Source: Rheinheimera faecalis
GTDB lineage: Bacteria > Pseudomonadota > Gammaproteobacteria > Enterobacterales > Alteromonadaceae
Direction of reading: 5' to 3'
Assembly (NCBI RefSeq): GCF_021290965.1
Contig: NZ_JAJOYT010000003.1
Location: 1 to 64,000 of the forward strand
Length of the DNA: 64,000 bases
Shown: piece after piece, positions 45,628-52,782 of the stretch
How the letters are laid out: every line of letters begins with the position of its first letter
How positions within the stretch are numbered: the first letter of the stretch is position 1
The notes under the pieces: model-generated
Told to the model about the DNA's origin: nothing
Databases searched by the model: none
The model's input: the letters and a program-made list of their open reading frames with translations, nothing else
Program-made: the position numbers and the translations under genes

Positions 45628-46455
45628 ATGGGGGCACGATTGAAATTCAAAATACAAGGTAAACACCGATTTTTTGTAAGAGCATTGCTAGTTTTGATAC
45701 CCCTACTAAGTATTGCACTTTCATTTTTTTCTCTACCGCTAGAAGTGGCAGTTCCAGTTAGCATCGCGTTTACTATTATCCCATTTGTTTTGGATCGGTT
45801 TGTATTTATATATGGTGTTTTGCATGTGATGCCAATGCCTACTCAAGGTATGCTGTCGCATAGGCTCGGAACCTCATGGTTTACAGAAAATACAGACACA
45901 ATTGATGAGCTCGGTTTCGTAATCATATTCAAATACAAGGATGTCGCGAAAGAAGCATATGATATGTTCAAAGCATGGAATTATGGGAAGGTTATTGATG
46001 CTTCAGAAAATATAGCGTTTCGTGCAATAAGGGAAGGAGACGGAAAGTATAGTGTTTTCGTTTACCCAGGAGATCGCACTGAGAGCTTGCAATATTCTGA
46101 ATCTCTGGCGAAAGAAATTCACGGCCCTTCGTCACATATAAATGTCATCGTAGCCAAATTTTATATGCAGTTCTGCTTTGACTATTCGAGTGATGAATTA
46201 AAAACAAAATGTATCGAGAGCATGCCGTATATTTCTGAACTACTTTTTAACGTCGGTTATGTAGAGGCAGGTGAAGTTAAAACTTATTCGAAAAGAGGGT
46301 TTAGGCTAAAGAATTTTATCATCAGAGATAGGTCTGATAGTAAGCTCGGTGAAATTGAGCGTAGACTAAGTTGGGATGACCCCACAGGCAAGCTTCCTGA
46401 GATAAATCAGTCTTTAGTCGAGAAAGTTAATAAGCGCTTGCAAGAGAACACATAA
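45628..46455 (+). CDS. Hypothetical membrane protein
   Basis: A 275-residue product with two N-terminal hydrophobic helices (about 15-35 and 38-62, FVRALLVLIPLLSIALSFFS and VAVPVSIAFTIIPFVLDRFV) and a soluble C-terminal domain of about 200 residues (YSVFVYPGDRTESLQYSESL). No family is recognised. Start ATG 45628 follows ATGTC; a nearby GGAGG at 45603 is a strong ribosome site 20 bases up, so an earlier start codon might be used in another frame. The gene ends ACATAACAAG like the following one. Confidence 0.55.
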   Translation: MGARLKFKIQGKHRFFVRALLVLIPLLSIALSFFSLPLEVAVPVSIAFTIIPFVLDRFVFIYGVLHVMPMPTQGMLSHRLGTSWFTENTDTIDELGFVIIFKYKDVAKEAYDMFKAWNYGKVIDASENIAFRAIREGDGKYSVFVYPGDRTESLQYSESLAKEIHGPSSHINVIVAKFYMQFCFDYSSDELKTKCIESMPYISELLFNVGYVEAGEVKTYSKRGFRLKNFIIRDRSDSKLGEIERRLSWDDPTGKLPEINQSLVEKVNKRLQENT

Positions 46456-46527
46456 CAAGTTAATCAAGTATGCAACAAATCCGTCCCCATTATTGAGGAG
46501 CCAAGTGTCATTAGGGAAAAGAGAGCT

Positions 46528-47010
46528 TTGCCAACAATCAGCGAGATAAAAGAAGAGGTGCTTAAATTCCGGAGGCTACTTGAGAAGTGTGATAAATCGA
46601 ATACAAAACTTGTGATTGATTGTTTTCCAATTATGAGTTGTAAACTATCCTCAATGCTTTTGTCTTATCACTTTCTTGAATTATGGCCGGAGCTTGAAGT
46701 GAAGGGCGTCAGTGCAGCTACTGGAAAAAATGATCAAATAACGCACTATTGGTTGGAAATTGATGAGATTGCAATTGATATAACTGGAGATCAATATAAC
46801 CTCATAAAAGGTAGTGAACTAAACAAAGCAATTGTTAAAAGTCGTCCTTTTGAGGCAATCCATGTTTCTAATATAAACGAAAGCTATCTCTATAACTTGT
46901 TCAGAGTCCGAGAACGTGAACGCTTTGTGTACAACTTCCCTACACTTGGTGAAGATTTTATTGAAGATATGAAGCTTAGTTACAACCAGCTCCTGAACCG
47001 GGCGACATAA
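46528..47010 (+). CDS. Hypothetical protein, possible papain-like fold
   Basis: A 160-residue product that seems to begin at TTG 46528 (MPTISEIKEEVLKFRRLLEK). Three conserved-looking positions resemble a Cys-His-Asp arrangement: VIDCFPIMSC, then THYWLEIDEIAIDITGDQYN. This order is found in small transglutaminase/papain-type proteins of gene cassettes, but the function is unknown. The gene ends with ACATAACAAG, as does the preceding cargo gene, hinting that both came as cassettes. Confidence 0.55.
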   Translation: MPTISEIKEEVLKFRRLLEKCDKSNTKLVIDCFPIMSCKLSSMLLSYHFLELWPELEVKGVSAATGKNDQITHYWLEIDEIAIDITGDQYNLIKGSELNKAIVKSRPFEAIHVSNINESYLYNLFRVRERERFVYNFPTLGEDFIEDMKLSYNQLLNRAT

Positions 47011-47081
47011 CAAGAGATCTTAGCTGATGTCTAGGTCGCTACTGAGATTGGTATTAATTCCGGTGAAAGGTCACTCAGGGT

Positions 47082-47205
47082 CAAACTCGCCGTGTAGGCG
47101 GCTTAGATATCAAAAGTATCATTTACAAATGCTAATATGGAGAGTAGCTAACGACGGTTTAGAGTGACGGTAACTGACACTAGGCTTAGTGCTTGTCCGA
47201 CACGT
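47082..47205 (+). CRISPR. Diverged solitary repeat-spacer unit
   Basis: A single repeat at 47082-47109 keeps the Cas6f hairpin with compensated stem (CGCCGTGTAGGCG, then GCTTAGATA). The 32-nt spacer 47110-47141 is 23/32 identical to array spacer 4, and the following sequence (GTAGCTAACGACGGTTTA to GCTTGTCC) is a diverged copy of 44551-44597. It looks like a duplicated end of the array, 2.6 kb away, whose repeat can still fold. Confidence 0.8.
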
Positions 47206-47269
47206 AACTCTGTAGGTATATTGTATCATCAGTATAAAAATAGACATGATATTTCTGTCTGTTCCAATA

Positions 47270-49048
47270 TTATTTTAATAGTGATTTAAATTTATCAAAA
47301 TCTTCCTTATTTAAAGTTTCCATTAATTGGCCAAAAGTCAAATTTGTGCGCAATAGAATTTCCTCAATCGAATTTAAAGTTGGCTTTTCGACGATCTCTT
47401 TTAGGATAAAAGATAGAGTCTGCTTTAGATAAAATTCTAGATTAGAGCATAATAGCGACAAGCTAATTACAGCACTGTTACTATGTACAATGTCGCACCT
47501 GGCCCTATAAATTCGATAGATTTGCTTTTTTAGCCTGTCTTTGTGGTCGGTTATAGCTTTATTTATGGACTTTCCAGATGACAGGAGACTTTTTATTTCT
47601 TCAACTTTAAATATTAAAAAGTATTCATCTGTATAATGAGATTTTAAATGGTCTAAGAAAAAATCCTGCATCAGTATTTCATATAACTCTAATGAACTCT
47701 TTTCGTCTATTTTTATATTTTGGCCATTATGTTCAAACTCAAGGTCTGCTAATTCTCTTCTGAGATATTCAAAATGTTTTCTAAAGTAGTTTATGCACAT
47801 AACGGGGAGTAGCGTATTTATTACTTTCTCTCCAATGGCACTCCCTGAGCTGTTAGATTGGGATAGATGTTCAATAGCGACCCACCAATTTATAATTCGA
47901 TTTTCATTTATGTTTGTATCGCCGCCAATTCTATAAAATTTGAAAGCTGAAAAAATTTGGTCTTTATCATTTTGTGGAATTTGGGGGTTGTCGACAAGTT
48001 TAGAAACCATCGATGTGAAATCTTCAAATCGTCCCTCGGTCAGAGATGATGAAGGATGCTGCAAAATTTTATCAACTTCTAACAGTCTAAATTTATGGTT
48101 CTCATCTGTACTAATACAAATAAATTCATCTAATATTGTTATAGGCTTAGATATATACTCGAACCTTATTAGGTCAATAACAGAATATATTTTTTCGTAA
48201 GCTAAAGCACCAGCATGCCGCTCATCTTTTGCTTTTAATTTTAGTTTGGCAAATTTTAAGGTTGGATATTTCGAAGTAAGTATTTTATCGATGAAGGATG
48301 TTCCGCTTCTTACATCTGAAACATCCGATAAAAACCTTATCTCCGCTATCTCATTTGGGAATGCATCTATTAATTCTTTATTATGAAATTCCAATCTGAA
48401 TATTATTTCGTATTCATTATCATTATTTGTCACTATTCTTTTTAGCAACTTCAACCTACTTTGAAAATTAGGCGACGAGCCGTTTTTTTTGTTGTTTTTC
48501 AGTATATTGATGTAGTAATTAAATAATGTATCGATGCTAGAACCTGAGTTAATTAGAAGACTTAAAAAGTTATTGGTGACTAAACTTATATCTTTTTTAA
48601 TTTGGTCACTAAGCTCTGCATTTTCAACTAATGCATTATGGAAAAAATCAAAGCATAGGTTTATGTAATTTTCATGTACATAGTGCTTTGCCTCTCTCAA
48701 CAGAGAGTTAGTGAGCGTGCAGTTTTTTTGAAATTTTTTTTCTGCTGCCGGCTTTTTTAAGTGCTCTATTAGATAGATTATCGTCTCTTGAAAACGATGC
48801 TCAAGTTTGAGGAGTGGATCAGAAGTTAAAACATGCTTGGCTTCACTATAAACCATCTCAATGTCTGAATTATTTGATATTGAAATGTTAAACATTTTTG
48901 ACATCTCTTCGATGGCGTTTAACGGGTTGATAGTTTTAACTCTATAAGAGTCTAATGAAGAAATATTGGTCATGTTGTACCAACAGCCGAGGAAAAATAG
49001 CTGTGAAGGAGTGAAAATTGCTTTGTTTAGCTGTCGGTCTATTTTCAC
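47270..49048 (-). CDS. Large HEPN-domain protein (Apea-like), cargo
   Basis: A 592-residue soluble protein. Most is unrecognised helical sequence; the C-terminal region carries YRIYRARCDIVHSNS, in which Arg517-x4-His522 fits the Rx4-6H motif of HEPN ribonucleases, preceded by WWVAIEHLSQ as in Apea-like HEPN proteins of anti-phage loci. It is AT-rich and on the opposite strand near the transposon end. A role as an RNase-type defence protein is plausible. The start ATG 49048 lies near the transposon end-proximal intergenic region. Confidence 0.65.
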   Translation of the reverse strand: MKIDRQLNKAIFTPSQLFFLGCWYNMTNISSLDSYRVKTINPLNAIEEMSKMFNISISNNSDIEMVYSEAKHVLTSDPLLKLEHRFQETIIYLIEHLKKPAAEKKFQKNCTLTNSLLREAKHYVHENYINLCFDFFHNALVENAELSDQIKKDISLVTNNFLSLLINSGSSIDTLFNYYINILKNNKKNGSSPNFQSRLKLLKRIVTNNDNEYEIIFRLEFHNKELIDAFPNEIAEIRFLSDVSDVRSGTSFIDKILTSKYPTLKFAKLKLKAKDERHAGALAYEKIYSVIDLIRFEYISKPITILDEFICISTDENHKFRLLEVDKILQHPSSSLTEGRFEDFTSMVSKLVDNPQIPQNDKDQIFSAFKFYRIGGDTNINENRIINWWVAIEHLSQSNSSGSAIGEKVINTLLPVMCINYFRKHFEYLRRELADLEFEHNGQNIKIDEKSSLELYEILMQDFFLDHLKSHYTDEYFLIFKVEEIKSLLSSGKSINKAITDHKDRLKKQIYRIYRARCDIVHSNSAVISLSLLCSNLEFYLKQTLSFILKEIVEKPTLNSIEEILLRTNLTFGQLMETLNKEDFDKFKSLLK

Positions 49049-49500
49049 TTTTCAGTCCTTTGGCTATTGATATTGGCTCATCGTTAGACTACGATAATCG
49101 CTTAAGAGAGGCATAGTTGCTAACTACAGAATTCGATTTTTAAATATTTTCGTACAGAAAACAAGGGGTAAGATAGATGGAAGGCGTAAGCTGGAAGCCT
49201 ATCCCCCCGCTCTAATTCCCAATACTGAAAACAAGAGTGCTCAATATTATAGTACTTTTAAGATGGTTTGTTCTTTGCGTTTGCAGAATAAGCAGCGCAT
49301 TAACGCGACAAAGCCTTCCTTATACGGCAAACCGCCTACCAATGAATGACTGGCAATGTGCTTTTCTAGATATTTTTTCCCTCGGCTCCAAAAAGATCTT
49401 CAAACCTTTGAAGTAATCTCCTTGAATCAAAAACTACAGCTTGTTTGTGATTAACTTTCAGTTAAGTAATATAATTACAGCGAAAGGGCCGAAAGAGCGT
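49049..49500. other. Gene-free region inside the CRISPR-side end
   Basis: No open frame of merit. It leads into the TnsB-type sites at the end of the transposon and probably carries the promoter of the HEPN gene. Confidence 0.45.
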
Positions 49501-49502
49501 AA

Positions 49503-49609
49503 AAAGTTCACTTTATGCTTTAAGCTGTAGAGTTCAACTTATGCTTCAAAAATACGTAAGTGACTGATTTTATTTGATCCATAAAGTTCATAATATGCTT
49601 AAAACGACA
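49503..49609. repeat. CRISPR-proximal transposon end with three TnsB-type sites
   Basis: Three direct copies of a site with the pattern AAAGTTCAnnnTATGCTTnAA are visible at 49503-49523, 49529-49550 and 49583-49602; the last continues to the terminal ACA at 49609. They are inverted with respect to the tnsAB-side sites. This arrangement, three spaced sites at one end and two closely packed ones at the other, is typical of asymmetrical Tn7-like ends. Confidence 0.85.
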
Positions 49610-49614
49610 GGAGT
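49610..49614. repeat. Target-site duplication GGAGT (CRISPR side)
   Basis: Identical to 26443-26447. It lies 50 bases from the nearer edge of the tRNA-Arg protospacer. Confidence 0.93.
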
Positions 49615-49653
49615 TTGCAAAAGAGTGAAGTCCTCTGCAGGCTTTGAATTTAG

Positions 49654-49730
49654 TGGTGCACCCGCCGCGATTCGAACGCGGGACCTTCGCCTCCGGAGGG
49701 CGACGCTCTATCCAGCTGAGCTACGGGTGC
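49654..49730 (-). tRNA. tRNA-Arg (anticodon CCG)
   Basis: The minus strand folds into a complete cloverleaf: acceptor GCACCCG/CGGGTGC, D-arm GCTC/GAGC, anticodon stem TCGCC/GGCGA with loop CTCCGGA (anticodon CCG at 49694-49696), T-arm CCGCG-TTCGAAT-CGCGG, and encoded CCA at 49654-49656. Its 3-prime half (49665-49696) is the match of array spacer 3, and the transposon lies 39 bp past its end. The tRNA itself is undamaged by the insertion. Confidence 0.97.
49665..49696 (-). other. Predicted protospacer of the transposon homing guide
   Basis: This 32-bp segment runs from the anticodon through the T-stem of tRNA-Arg. The two bases before it on the same strand are CT, compatible with a relaxed CN-type PAM of I-F3 Cascade. 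The insertion target duplication lies 50 bp on the PAM-distal side. Confidence 0.87.
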
Positions 49731-49917
49731 GTAACGGCGGCCATTTTATGGGGCTTTGTGGTTATTGTCCAGCCAGCATTTGGCCTAATTCTGTTGCTGG
49801 GGTTTAACGGCACAAAAATTAACCAATAGTATAAGTTGCGGCGAAAAAACGCTGGTTGTTTGTGTGTGCATTTCGTAGATTAATGAACGAACTATCAGGG
49901 TTATACCGGAGAAATTG

Positions 49918-50397
49918 ATGACTCCCGCTGTTTTGCTGCTGAAAAAGCTCAAAGTGCCGCATCAGGTGCTGGAATATCAGCACGACCCTCAAGCTGAATC
50001 TTATGGTCTGGAAGCTGCGACTAAATTGGGTTTAGCTCCGGCTCACGTCTTTAAAACCTTAGTAGCGGCTTTGGATGGCAAAGAACTGGTCACCGCTATA
50101 GTGCCTGTGGATCAGCTGCTGAATATGAAACAGCTGGCCAAAGCGGCTGGTGCAAAAAAAGCCGCTATGGCAGCAGCTGCTGATGTAGCGCGTTCCAGTG
50201 GTTATGTGCTGGGTGGTGTTAGTCCGCTTGGGCAAAAAAAGCTGTTACGGACTTTTATCGACGACTCGGCTGCTGGTTTTGAAACTATCTATGTCAGCGC
50301 TGGTAAAAGAGGGCTGGAGATAGGACTGAAGCCCGCGGATCTGCAGGCTTGCCTGAAAGCTAAACTAGTGAGCTTATGCCAGCACGAAGGCCATTAG
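49918..50397 (+). CDS. ybaK: Cys-tRNA(Pro)/Cys-tRNA(Cys) deacylase YbaK
   Basis: A 159-residue YbaK/EbsC-family protein from ATG 49918 (TTG 49915 is in frame just before). Motifs: VPHQVLEYQHDP, GLAPAHVFKTLVA with the catalytic-type Lys, and GVSPLGQKKLLRTFIDDSA. The enzyme hydrolyses Cys mischarged on tRNA-Pro, a translation proofreading role in the cytoplasm. A purine-rich site (CCGGAGAAAT) precedes the start. It converges with the ZIP gene, with no base between the two stop codons. Confidence 0.93.
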   Translation: MTPAVLLLKKLKVPHQVLEYQHDPQAESYGLEAATKLGLAPAHVFKTLVAALDGKELVTAIVPVDQLLNMKQLAKAAGAKKAAMAAAADVARSSGYVLGGVSPLGQKKLLRTFIDDSAAGFETIYVSAGKRGLEIGLKPADLQACLKAKLVSLCQHEGH

Positions 50398-51336
50398 TTA
50401 ACCTAAAGTCGTATCTAACACCATCATCACCGCAAAGCCGACCATTAAGCCCAAAGTAGCGGCTGTCTGATGGCCGTTGCGATGGGTTTCGGGTATCACT
50501 TCATGTGATACCACAAAAATCATAGCACCCGCTGCCAATCCTAAGCCCATAGGATAAGCGGCGGCAAAACCACTGGACAAACCTACGCCAATTAAAGCGC
50601 CTAAAGGCTCTAAAAGACCGCTGGCTGCTGCGACAAACACGGCAAAACCAGGTTTGAAACCTGCAGCTCTTAAGGATAAAGCCACAGCTAAACCCTCAGG
50701 GATATCCTGCAGCGCTATGGCTGTTGCCAGTGGTAAACCCACTGACATATCACCATTAGCAAAACTAACGCCCACTGCCATACCTTCAGGTAAGTTATGT
50801 AAGGCGATAGCAAACACAAATAACCAGATGCGGTCGCAGGCCTGATAACCAGGGCCACAAGGGCCGGTTTTGTCGTGTTCGTGTGGGGTAAAGGCATCCA
50901 AACCCAGCATCAGTAATACGCCCAATGACATACCAAAGACCACCACCAAAGCACCCAAAGTGTCGCTTTGAAAGAGTTCTGTGCCTGCTTCAATGCCTGG
51001 TAATAACAAAGAAAAAGCACTGGCCGCCAGCATCATGCCTGCAGCTATGCCTAATAAGCTGTCTTCCATCGCCTGAGGCAAACTACGAAATAAAAGAGCT
51101 GGTAAAGCGCCTAAGGTGGTAGCAACAAAACCTGCTGTGCCGCCTATTAACGCCAGCTTTAAGTTTTCAGAGGAAGGTGAGTTGGATAAATGCACTATGC
51201 TTTGAGCCAACAAAATCAGCACAGCAAACAAACCTAAAGCTAAACCTACAGCAGCCAGTTTGTGTTCGCCGGCATGTTGTTTGAGTTCAGAAAACCAGGC
51301 AGAGTTTGGTGACAATGAATGAACCTGATCCGACAT
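50398..51336 (-). CDS. ZIP-family metal transporter
   Basis: The 312-residue protein has about eight membrane helices and the ZIP signatures HNLPEGMAVG in helix 4 and ALQDIPEGLAV in helix 5, plus HEVIPETHR in the C-terminal part. A histidine-acid loop (FTPHEHDKTG) lies between helices 3 and 4. ZIP proteins import zinc or other divalent metals into the cytoplasm. Length and motifs are complete. Convergent to ybaK; no regulator site identified. Confidence 0.9.
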   Translation of the reverse strand: MSDQVHSLSPNSAWFSELKQHAGEHKLAAVGLALGLFAVLILLAQSIVHLSNSPSSENLKLALIGGTAGFVATTLGALPALLFRSLPQAMEDSLLGIAAGMMLAASAFSLLLPGIEAGTELFQSDTLGALVVVFGMSLGVLLMLGLDAFTPHEHDKTGPCGPGYQACDRIWLFVFAIALHNLPEGMAVGVSFANGDMSVGLPLATAIALQDIPEGLAVALSLRAAGFKPGFAVFVAAASGLLEPLGALIGVGLSSGFAAAYPMGLGLAAGAMIFVVSHEVIPETHRNGHQTAATLGLMVGFAVMMVLDTTLG

Positions 51337-51431
51337 AACAGTTCCTTGTGGGTCCTTATGGATTAACTGATAGTCAGTAGAGCAAGTAAGGCTGCCAACT
51401 GCAATAGCGCGGCAGCCCGAACTGCGGCTTT

Positions 51432-52646
51432 TTATGCCGCAGCTTTGAGTTTATGAAAACTGTTGCTGCTTAACAGCAATAAGGTCAGAGGCAGCAGTGT
51501 CAGATAAAAGGCGGTTTGTCCGCCTAAAGCGGCAAAACTATGGCCTGTGACTATAGAACCTGTGGTGCCACCTAAAGCGGAGAACACTACTATTAAGCCT
51601 GTCATGGCCGCATGTTGTTGCTGTGGCAGGCTGGTTAATATGGCTGAGTTCAGCATAGGGTAAATAGGCGCCATAAAAAAACCTATCAGCGGCAACAGAT
51701 AAGCCGACAAAGGTGCTGTCCATAAAGTCACGTCTGGATCGGGCTGAATTTCGTGGGTTAAAGGCAAAGTCAGCAGCACCAAAGCTGCCATCGCCAGCAG
51801 GCAGATATTACAGAGCAGGTGCCATGGAATAAAACGTAAGATAAAACCTGCAGATAAACGCCCTGCTGCCAGGGAAGCCGCAAAAATACTGGTGATTTGC
51901 ACGCTTAACTGGCTGGGTAAATGCAGCACTTCGTTATTAAAAGTAGGTAACCAGCTGCCTATGCCTTGTTCTATCAGCACATACAAAAAGGCGGAAACAA
52001 CAAACACAAAAACCAGTGGCTTGGCGGTTAACTTCAGCATGGCGATAAAGTCGTTAAAACCAGTACTTTGCGGGTCCAGCTCTAAAGCAGGGAAGTCGGT
52101 GGAGCTGACCAGCGCGAAAGCCAGCAGGCTTAATCCGGCCAGATACCAGTACACATCCAGCCAGCCGTTGCCTGTGCCTTCCGTCATAAAGGCAGCAAAA
52201 AACCAATAGGCGGTCAGTACGCCCAGCATAAAAAAGCCTTCAATAAAATTCAGCACTGAAGCGTGTTCAGCTTTGCTTTTGGTGATTAAACCTAAGGTGG
52301 CATAGACCGAGACTTTGGTCAGCGCAAAAGCCACACCTACACAGAAAAACAATAACTTACTGGTATCAAAAGAAGGGAATAACGGCATCAGCACCGAAGC
52401 GCCAGCAATAAGCAACAAGGCAATTTGCAGCGCTTTTTTGTACCCCAGTTTGGGCAGGGCAGACGCCACCAGAAAAGACACTATGGCAATGGGCAAGTCT
52501 TTAAAACCTTCCAGCACACTGGCGGCTTCTTTGCTGACCTGAAAATTCTGGATCACTTGCAGTATCACTATGCCGACGCTGTTGAGCAGCATGGCGAAAA
52601 TAAAATAGATCAGCAGCAAGGCTGCTTTGATGCGGATGCTTTGCAT
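51432..52646 (-). CDS. MFS transporter, probably for a maltose-type sugar
   Basis: A 404-residue polytopic protein with twelve predicted helices, of the major facilitator superfamily (LVASALPKLGYKKALQIALL is a loop-2/3 type motif). Similarity is to the TsgA/FucP-like group. The gene is divergent from the GH65 phosphorylase and shares a 136-bp control region with a LacI-type operator, which suggests uptake of maltose or another alpha-disaccharide after passage through the neighbouring TonB receptor. Substrate is inferred from context only. Confidence 0.8.
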   Translation of the reverse strand: MQSIRIKAALLLIYFIFAMLLNSVGIVILQVIQNFQVSKEAASVLEGFKDLPIAIVSFLVASALPKLGYKKALQIALLLIAGASVLMPLFPSFDTSKLLFFCVGVAFALTKVSVYATLGLITKSKAEHASVLNFIEGFFMLGVLTAYWFFAAFMTEGTGNGWLDVYWYLAGLSLLAFALVSSTDFPALELDPQSTGFNDFIAMLKLTAKPLVFVFVVSAFLYVLIEQGIGSWLPTFNNEVLHLPSQLSVQITSIFAASLAAGRLSAGFILRFIPWHLLCNICLLAMAALVLLTLPLTHEIQPDPDVTLWTAPLSAYLLPLIGFFMAPIYPMLNSAILTSLPQQQHAAMTGLIVVFSALGGTTGSIVTGHSFAALGGQTAFYLTLLPLTLLLLSSNSFHKLKAAA

Positions 52647-52714
52647 AGATAGATTTACTCTTTTTAGCTTTTATTGTTGGTTTTTCACCCTGTCTGAAAA
52701 TCATCATACAGCTA

Positions 52715-52730
52715 TTGCAATCGATTGCAA
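52715..52730. promoter_or_regulatory. LacI-type operator TTGCAATCGATTGCAA
   Basis: A perfect 16-bp palindrome with the central CG step typical of LacI-family sites, in the divergent region between the permease and the phosphorylase. The same palindrome occurs at 57097-57112 and nearly at 57064-57079. Confidence 0.88.
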
Positions 52731-52782
52731 TGCTTGTATTATTAAAAATAGTAGCCAATTTAGATCATTTGAAGGTAGAACA

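Larger units (their letters stand above)
26448..49609. mobile_element. Type I-F3-like CRISPR-associated Tn7-like transposon, 23.2 kb
   Basis: The element starts TGTCGTTTTAAGCATA at 26448 and ends TATGCTTAAAACGACA at 49609, with a perfect GGAGT duplication on both sides. Both ends carry several copies of a TnsB-type site. The core set is a tnsA-tnsB fusion, tnsC, tniQ, cas8f/5f, cas7f, cas6f and an array; cas1, cas2-3 and tnsE are absent, as in known RNA-guided type I-F3 transposons. Between tnsC and tniQ, and between the array and the end, lie cargo genes with defence-like domains. The CRISPR side faces tRNA-Arg, the predicted target. All core genes look intact, so the element may be active. 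Confidence 0.96.
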
